Assembly: GCF_003573695.1 (NCBI RefSeq)
Contig: NC_039361.1
Location: forward strand, 39,229,393 to 39,293,392
Direction: 5' to 3'
DNA from: Papaver somniferum
Taxonomy: Eukaryota; Streptophyta; Magnoliopsida; Ranunculales; Papaveraceae
Length of the DNA: 64,000 bases
How positions within the stretch are numbered: position 1 is the first letter of the stretch; every line of letters begins with the position of its first letter. The position numbers and the translations under genes were made by a program. Of the stretch, positions 57,647-64,000 are shown piece after piece. The notes beneath the pieces are model-generated. The model ran no database searches and was not told the origin of the DNA. It worked only from the letters and a program-made list of their open reading frames with translations.

Positions 57647-60600
57647 TTAGTCCACATAGACTGGGTCCTCCAGGTTGGTTGTTTCAATGTCGGGTGGAAA
57701 TGGCTCAAGGAATGGCTTTAATCTCTGCCCGTTGACTTTGAAAACGTTCTTGTTGGAGACATCCTCCAGCTCTACAGCTCCATGAGAAAAAACTGTGCGT
57801 ACTAGGTACGGACCCTTCCATCTGGAACGCAGTTTTCCTGGAAAAAGATGTAATCGGGAGTCATACAGCAAGACTTTCTGACCAGGAGTGAAGGATTTGC
57901 GTAGAATACGCTTGTCATGAAACATCTTCATCTTCTGCTTGTACATCTTGGCACTGTCATAAGCCTCATTTCTCAATTCTTCCAACTCGTTGAGTTGAAG
58001 TTTCCTTTGAATTCCAGCTTCGTCCAGAGAGAAGTTCAGCTCTTTGATTGCCCAGTAGGCACGATGTTCTAATTCCACAGGTAGATGGCACGGCTTTCCA
58101 TACACTAGACGATAGGGGGACATGCCAATTGGTGTCTTATAAGCTGTTCTGTAGGCCCACAAAGCATCATTCAATCTCAATGACCAATCTTTCCTGGACG
58201 GGTTGACCGTCTTCTCCAGAATGTGCTTAATTTCCCTATTAGACACTTCCACTTGTCCACTAGTCTGAGGGTGGTACGGAGTAGCAACCTTGTGAGTTAT
58301 GCCATACTTGCGTACTAAAGACTCAAAGTACTTGTTACGAAAATGTGAACCGCCGTCACTGATGATAGCTCTAGGGGTACCAAAACGTGCAAATATGTTC
58401 TCCTTTAGAAATGAAAGTACCACCTTGTGGTCATTTGTTCTGGTTGCTATGGCTTCTACCCACTTAGAAACGTAATCAACTGCGACTAGGATGTACAACT
58501 TGCTGTCAGACATGGGAAATGGACCCATGAAGTCTATCCCCCAAACATCAAAAATCTCCACAATCAAAATGGGGTTCAATGGCATCATGTTTCTCTCTCG
58601 AAATGCTTCCTAGCTTTTGACAGCGTTCACAAGCAACACAATAATCATGGCAATCCTTGAACAATGATGGCCAATAGAATCCACACTGCAAGATCTTTGC
58701 AGCGGTTTTCTTGGCACTGAAATGGCCTCCACATGCTTGGTCATGACAGAAAGATATCACATCTTTCTGTTCAGTGTTGGGGCATCTCCTAATGATTTGG
58801 TCTGGACTACTTAAACAAATATGGGTCATCCCAAAGGAAATGTTTGACTTCAGCCAGGAATTTAGAGCGGTCTTGTCTCGACCAACGTGAGGGCATCCTA
58901 CCTGTAGCGAGGTAGTTAACAATATCAGCAAACCAAGGAAGGTCTGAGATAGACATCAGCTGTTCATCTGGGAATGATTCTCTAATCAGCTCACATTCAT
59001 CAATAGACTCTAAAGTTAATCTAGACAAATGATCAGCAACCACATTCTCACAACCTTTCTTATCACGGATTTCGAGATCGAATTCCTGTAATAAGAGTAT
59101 CCATCGAATAAGGCGAGCTTTAGCATCCTTCTTGGAAAGAAGATACTTCAAAGCCGCATGGTCTGTGTATATGATGATCTTAGACCCTATCAGATAAGAT
59201 CTAAACTTGTCTAATGCGAAAACGACGGCAAGCAATTCCTTCTCGGTAGTTGAATAATTGAGTTGGGCATCATTAAGGGTTTTGCTAGCATAGTATATCA
59301 CATATGGTAGTCTATCAACTCGCTGTCCTAAAACAGCACCAACAGCATAATCAGAGGCATCACACATAAGTTCGAACGGAAGCTTCCAATCGGGTGGTCG
59401 GACTATAGGATCGGTGGTGAGAAGGGTTTTTAATTCCTCCCATGCCTTCACACAAGCAGCATCGAAATTGAAGGCAACATCTTTGGAGAGAAGACTGCAC
59501 AGAGGTCTGGAGATTTTGCTGAAATCTTTGATGAATCGCCGGTAAAAACCAGCATGACCTAGAAATGATCTGATCTCCTTCACAGAGCAAGGTTGTGGTA
59601 GATGTTGAATGAGGTCAACTTTAGCTTTATCCACTTCAATTCCTTTTCTCTGAGATGATGTGTCCTAGAACTATTCCTGAATTCACCATAAAATGGCATT
59701 TTTCCCAATTTAGAACAAGGTTCTTTTCTTTACATCTGGATATCACGAGGGCAAGATGCTTCAACATTCGTCAAACGAGGAACCAAAAACAGAGAAATCA
59801 TCCATAAAGATCTCGAGAAAACTATCTATCATGTCAGAAAAAATGCTCATCATGCAACGCTGAAAAGTAGCAGGTGCATTACACAACCCGAAGGGCATAC
59901 GTCTATAAGCAAACGTCCCAAATGGACACGTGAATGTAGTTTTTTCCTGATCTTCTGGAGCAATGTGAATTTGGTTATAACCGGAAAAGCCATCTAGAAA
60001 ACAGTAGTGACTGTGTCCAGACACACGTTCTAGCATTTGGTCAATGAAAGGGAGCGGGAAGTGATCCTTCCTTGTTACTGTGTTCAACTTCCTGTAGTCG
60101 ATGCATACTCGCCATCCTGTGGTTGTACGAGTAGGGACTAATTCATTCTTGTCGTTCTGAACACAGTAATGCCTGACTTCTTAGGCACAACTTGAATGGG
60201 ACTAACCCATTTGCTATCGGGAATTGGGTATATGATACCCGCATCAAGTAGTTTCAGGATCTCTCCTTTGACTACATCTCTCATGTTAGGATTAAGTCTC
60301 CTTTGCATTTCCCTCGATGGTTTGGCATTCTCTTCAAGGTTAATGTGGTGCATGCAAATGGTGGGACTAATTCCTTTGAGATCTGAGATGGTCCATCCTA
60401 AGGCCTCTTTGTGTTCCTTAAGTACTTCTAAAAGCTTACTTTCCTGTTCCGTGTCTAAACATGATGAAATAATGACAGGTAAAGTATCAGAAGAACCTAG
60501 GAATGCGTACTTCAACGTACTAGGCAATGTTTTCAATTCAAGCTTGGGTGGCTCAACAATGGATGGAATAAGCTTGGAATCAGAGAGTAGGGTGGTTCCA

Positions 60601-60854
60601 CTTCATATTTCCTTTCAGTGACGTCCATTTGAGGTACAGATTCGAGCAGAGATAGATAGGACGTCACTACAGTATGCATCATCATAGGAATCAGGGTTAA
60701 AGTTCTCCATACATGCTTGAAAGGGGTCGACGGATAGAATGTTAGTCAACGAATCTTGCATTAATCCTTCAATCATATTAACTTCATGCACATCATCATC
60801 ATCAAGATTCACAGGTTGTTGACTAATATCGAACACATTCAATTCTACCGTCAT
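57647..60854 (-). pseudogene. Unit 4 RT, RNase H and integrase
   Basis: Stretches are 60536-60138 and 60087-59761 (RT with FMDDFSVFG), 59634-58807 (275 codons, RNase H), 58931-58548 (integrase zinc part) and 58588-57647 (313 codons: D, D, E blocks to the LEDPVYVD end). Breaks lie near 60160, 59763, 59645, 58805, 58785 and 58595. The catalytic blocks themselves are undamaged. Confidence 0.9.
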
Positions 60855-63060
60855 GTTACCAAAAGACAGTTTTAACACTCCATTCCGACAGTTAATGATC
60901 GCGTTGGACGTAGCCAAGAAAGGACGTCCTAAGATGACAGGAATGTGACAGTCTGGGTTTTGTACAGGTTGAGTGTCTAAGACAATGAAGTCTACGGGAA
61001 AATAGAATTTGTCAACCTTGATCAAAACGTCTTCGACCACTCCACGAGGAATCTTGACAGATCGGTCTGCCAGTTGTAGAGTGATAGATGTTGGTTTCAA
61101 CTCCCCAAGACCTAACTGCTCATAAACAGAATATGGCAGTAGGTTAACACTTGCACCTAGGTCTAATAACGCTTTATTGACCGTGTGTTCTCCTATAGTG
61201 CAAGAAATTGTTGGACATCCTGGATCCCTAAACTTGGGTGGAGTTTTGTTCAGAATGATGGAACTCACCTGCTCAGCTAAGAAAGCACGTTTTTGCACAT
61301 TGAGCTTGCGCTTTTGAGTACACAAGTCTTTGAGGAATTTGGCATAAGCAGGGATTTGCTTGATTGCTTCAAGAAAAGGAATGTTGATGTTGACTCTCTT
61401 GAACAGATCTAACATCTCATTGTAATGGGTACTTTTCTGTTGATAGATCAATCTTTGAGGAAATGGGGCAACAGGAGAATGAGTTGGCAAAGGGACATTC
61501 ACAGCAGTAGAATTGTCAGATTTTCCAACTTGCTCAGATTCTTTGGTTTTCTGGGGTTGTGGAGACAGCGTGGAATTTGTATCAGACATTAGGTTCGCCC
61601 ACGTTGTTCTCGATGACTTTACCACTTCGGAGGGTGGTAATGGCATGGATTTGATCAGGTGAGGTTTCAGTGCAGGATGTTGTGCCTGTTTGAAATATCC
61701 TCTTTGGATTTTGTTGGGGTTGGCTCGGAAGTTTACCCTTTTCTCTCTCACATTTTGATCCATCTTTTGATCTAGATTTTTCTGACTTTGCATCAAACTC
61801 TGGAACATTTCCTCTAGGGTGGATAATCTCTTGTCGGTATTGTGTTGAGGATATGATTGTTGTTGAGTTTGATTGTTGTTGAGGGTTTCTCGGGTGTTGA
61901 TAACCTTGATTGTTCTGATATCCCTGATTGTTTTGATAGCTCTGATTGGGTTGAGATGGTCCTCCTGAGTGGGTCCTTTTGACCATGAAAAGTTAGGGTG
62001 GTTTCTCCATCCTGGATTGTAGGTCTGTGAATAAGGGTTATGCTCTGGTTTTTGAAACATGGCATGTGCCTGTTCAAGCCTAGACTCCTGGACTGCAAGC
62101 AAATCTGGACAATTTTGGAATTGATGGTTGGGGTCGTTACAAGCAGCACAAACAGACGAAGCGACATGTTCTCGGAGAGTAGTGGTGGAAGGTTTTGAAT
62201 TTTTATGTAGTTCTAACTCTTCTAATCTCCTAACTATTGATGCCATGTTTGCTCTTCCCTCAAAATCCGCTTCAATCCTAAAAGCCTTTGCTTCGGATGT
62301 AGTCTTTCTGGTTTCACGGATGGATTCCCACTGTTGCGTCTTTTCAGCTACTTCAATCAAGAAGTCCCAAGACGCGTCAGCAGTTTTTCTACGAATAGAC
62401 CATTACACATCGACTCAACCGTTGTTCGGGTGGACACATCTAGACCTTCATACAAAATTTGCACAAGTCTCCATTTTTCAAAACCATGATGGGGACATTG
62501 GAGCAATAATTCATTGAATCTCTCCAGGTATCTAGCTAAGGTCTCACCTTCTAATTGCACAAAGCTATTCAGACTTTGACGAATTGTCGCAGTCTTGTGG
62601 TTCGGGAAAAACTTTTTGAAAACTCCTTTATGAGGTCATCCCATGTCATGATGGATTGAGGCTGTAAAGCATAGAGCCAGGCCTTTGCCTTATCTTTCAG
62701 GGAGAAAGGAAAAAGCCTTAACTTCAGGGTTTCGTCGGACATTTGAGTGAAACGCAGAGTTCCACAAATTTCCTCGAATTCTCTCACGTGGTGGTACGGG
62801 TTTTCATTCTCAACACCTCTAAAAATAGGAAGCATCTGTATTGTGCTTGATTTCAGCTCATAATGGCCATTAGCCTCGGGTAGCACAATACAAGAAGGTT
62901 GACTGGCTCTAGTTGGGTACATATAATCCTTGAGGGTACGGGGTTCTCCCATTGTTTCTGGTTGATCTGGACTGTCTCCCTCAGAACTTAGAATTTCGAT
63001 AGGTTCGTCTGGGTTAATTCTAACAAGTCTGTTTGTCTGGTCTCTGTAGGTCACAATCAT
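60855..63060 (-). pseudogene. Unit 4 gag and protease
   Basis: Stretches are 63060-62569 (start and capsid core), 62560-62357 and 62360-60615 (581 codons: intact zinc knuckle, protease DLGAS, linker). A deletion shortens the Gln-rich segment near 61866 relative to units 1-3. Breaks lie near 62620 and 62385. A four-base insertion near 60655 ends the long frame. Confidence 0.9.
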
Positions 63061-63830
63061 GTCCTAGTAGGTACCTTAACTAACATGTTGGTCAGAGCAA
63101 TCGGAAACAATTTGGCCCACAAGGGTTATGAAGATTTGGTTTTGAATGGGTGTTGGTAACAAGGGATTTTGTTTTTGGTTTAAAATTGGGCTTTGGAAAA
63201 AAAATTTTGAACTAAACCTAGCATAAATTAGCACAACTCATAAAAGAAAATAAAAACAATAATAATAATTAACAAGCCTAAAAGAAAAAAGAAAAAAAAA
63301 AAAAAAAAAAAAAAAAAATAATTACAGTCCCAAATAAAAAAAAAAAAAAGAAAATAAATAAAAATTATTACAATCCCAAATAAATAATTAAATTAATTAT
63401 TACAAGCCCGAATTTGAATTTAAATGAGGCCCAAGTGGGTTAACTCATGGGTTAGGCTTACTTGTTTTTTGGAGGGAAGCCCAAAAAGGCTTTTAGTCCC
63501 CTTTTAGTTGCACAGCCCAGTTGGGCTTTATGATCGTCCTAAGCAGCTCACGTCAAGCCCAGCAGCAACAGGTGGAGCAGAGCCCAGCAGAATCTGCAGC
63601 GAAGCCCAGCGCAGAGGTGCACAAGCCCAGTTGACAGCTTCAGTTGGCAGCCCAGCAGGCTTGGCAGCAGCAACAGCAGCAGCAGCTTGGCAGAGGAAGC
63701 ACCAACAGCAGCAGCAACAGCAGGCTTTGGCTTTGGCTTGGCAGCAGCACCAGCAGCAGCAACACAGCAGCAGCAGCTCAGCAGAGAAGGCAACAGCAGC
63801 AGCTCAGGTAACAGCAGATGGCAGTACCAC
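63061..63830 (-). other. Unit 4 leader
   Basis: A-runs at 63292-63350, CAG-rich zone 63555-63800. No gene. Confidence 0.7.
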
Positions 63831-63848
63831 TCCCCGGCAGCGGCGCCA
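63831..63848 (-). promoter_or_regulatory. Primer-binding site, unit 4
   Basis: Identical 18-mer, six bases from LTR-E. Confidence 0.85.
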
Positions 63849-63854
63849 AAAACT

Positions 63855-64000
63855 TGGTGTTACAAGCAAGACACACAAAAGCTTGCAAGTATACAAGGCC
63901 AAGTTATGATATAGAAGGTAAGCAGGGGGTCAGTCCACAGGGAGTGGGAGCATACAAGAGAAACCTAAGCTAACATGGTGACAATGCACATTGCAGTGAG
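63855..64000 (-). repeat. LTR-E of the array, cut by window end
   Basis: Starts TGGTGTTACAAG and matches the first 146 bases of the other LTRs. The array therefore continues at least into a fifth LTR. Confidence 0.9.

Larger units (their letters stand above)
25012..64000 (-). mobile_element. Tandem array of an Athila-type retrotransposon: five LTRs, four internal regions
   Basis: LTRs begin at 25205, 34875, 44552, 54192 and 63855, a period of 9670, 9677, 9640 and 9663. At every complete LTR the PPT abuts the high-coordinate end. A PBS lies about six bases beyond the low-coordinate end. No target duplication or foreign sequence lies between units, so neighbouring units share each LTR. The left edge is a leader truncated at 25012; the right edge leaves the window. 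Such arrays can arise by unequal exchange between LTRs, from tandem or circular intermediates, or by assembly error. Compared with element 1, the proteins are closely related, the PBS is the same and the LTRs differ. Confidence 0.85.

Overview
The window is plant nuclear DNA, most likely from a eudicot, built almost entirely of Ty3/gypsy LTR retrotransposons. I found no ordinary host gene, tRNA, rRNA or CRISPR array. The plant call rests on Athila-type and Tat-type polyproteins, two lineages known from plants; the species cannot be named. Every element lies on the minus strand, so its 5' end is at the higher coordinate.

Left part (1-23834): three elements of different age are nested. The oldest, element 0 (1-852 plus 22849-23834), is a Tat/Ogre-like remnant whose frame runs from a gag zinc motif through a protease into an integrase tail, with no reverse transcriptase. 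Element 1 (858-22843), an Athila-type element, inserted into it and left a perfect 5-bp duplication, CCGTT. Its LTRs are about 1.77 kb, its primer-binding site resembles the tRNA-Asp type, and its gag-pol (4034-9478) is broken. Element 2 (9900-19112), a Tat-type element, then inserted into the leader of element 1. It has short LTRs, almost no gag, and a pol with two RNase H domains. On the opposite strand it carries a spliced gene with five exons and its own TATA box (10560-13112).

Middle (23835-25011): a stretch without convincing coding capacity, possibly part of another LTR element.

Right part (25012-64000): a head-to-tail array of a second Athila-type family, reading LTR-internal-LTR-internal and so on. 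It shows five LTRs (the fifth cut by the window end) sharing four internal regions, with a period of about 9.64-9.68 kb. Each internal region has, in element order, a tRNA-Asp-type primer site, a CUG-rich leader, gag-protease-RT-RNase H-integrase, a 1.5-kb spacer and a polypurine tract. The four copies differ mainly by short indels that break the polyprotein at different places. This could be real decay or unpolished long-read sequence.

The observations I rate highest are the five-LTR array; a paired 'polypurine tract plus AGGA-loop hairpin' module found twice, about 1.13-1.15 kb apart, in both Athila-type families with conserved spacing and one compensatory stem change; and the spliced antisense gene of element 2.
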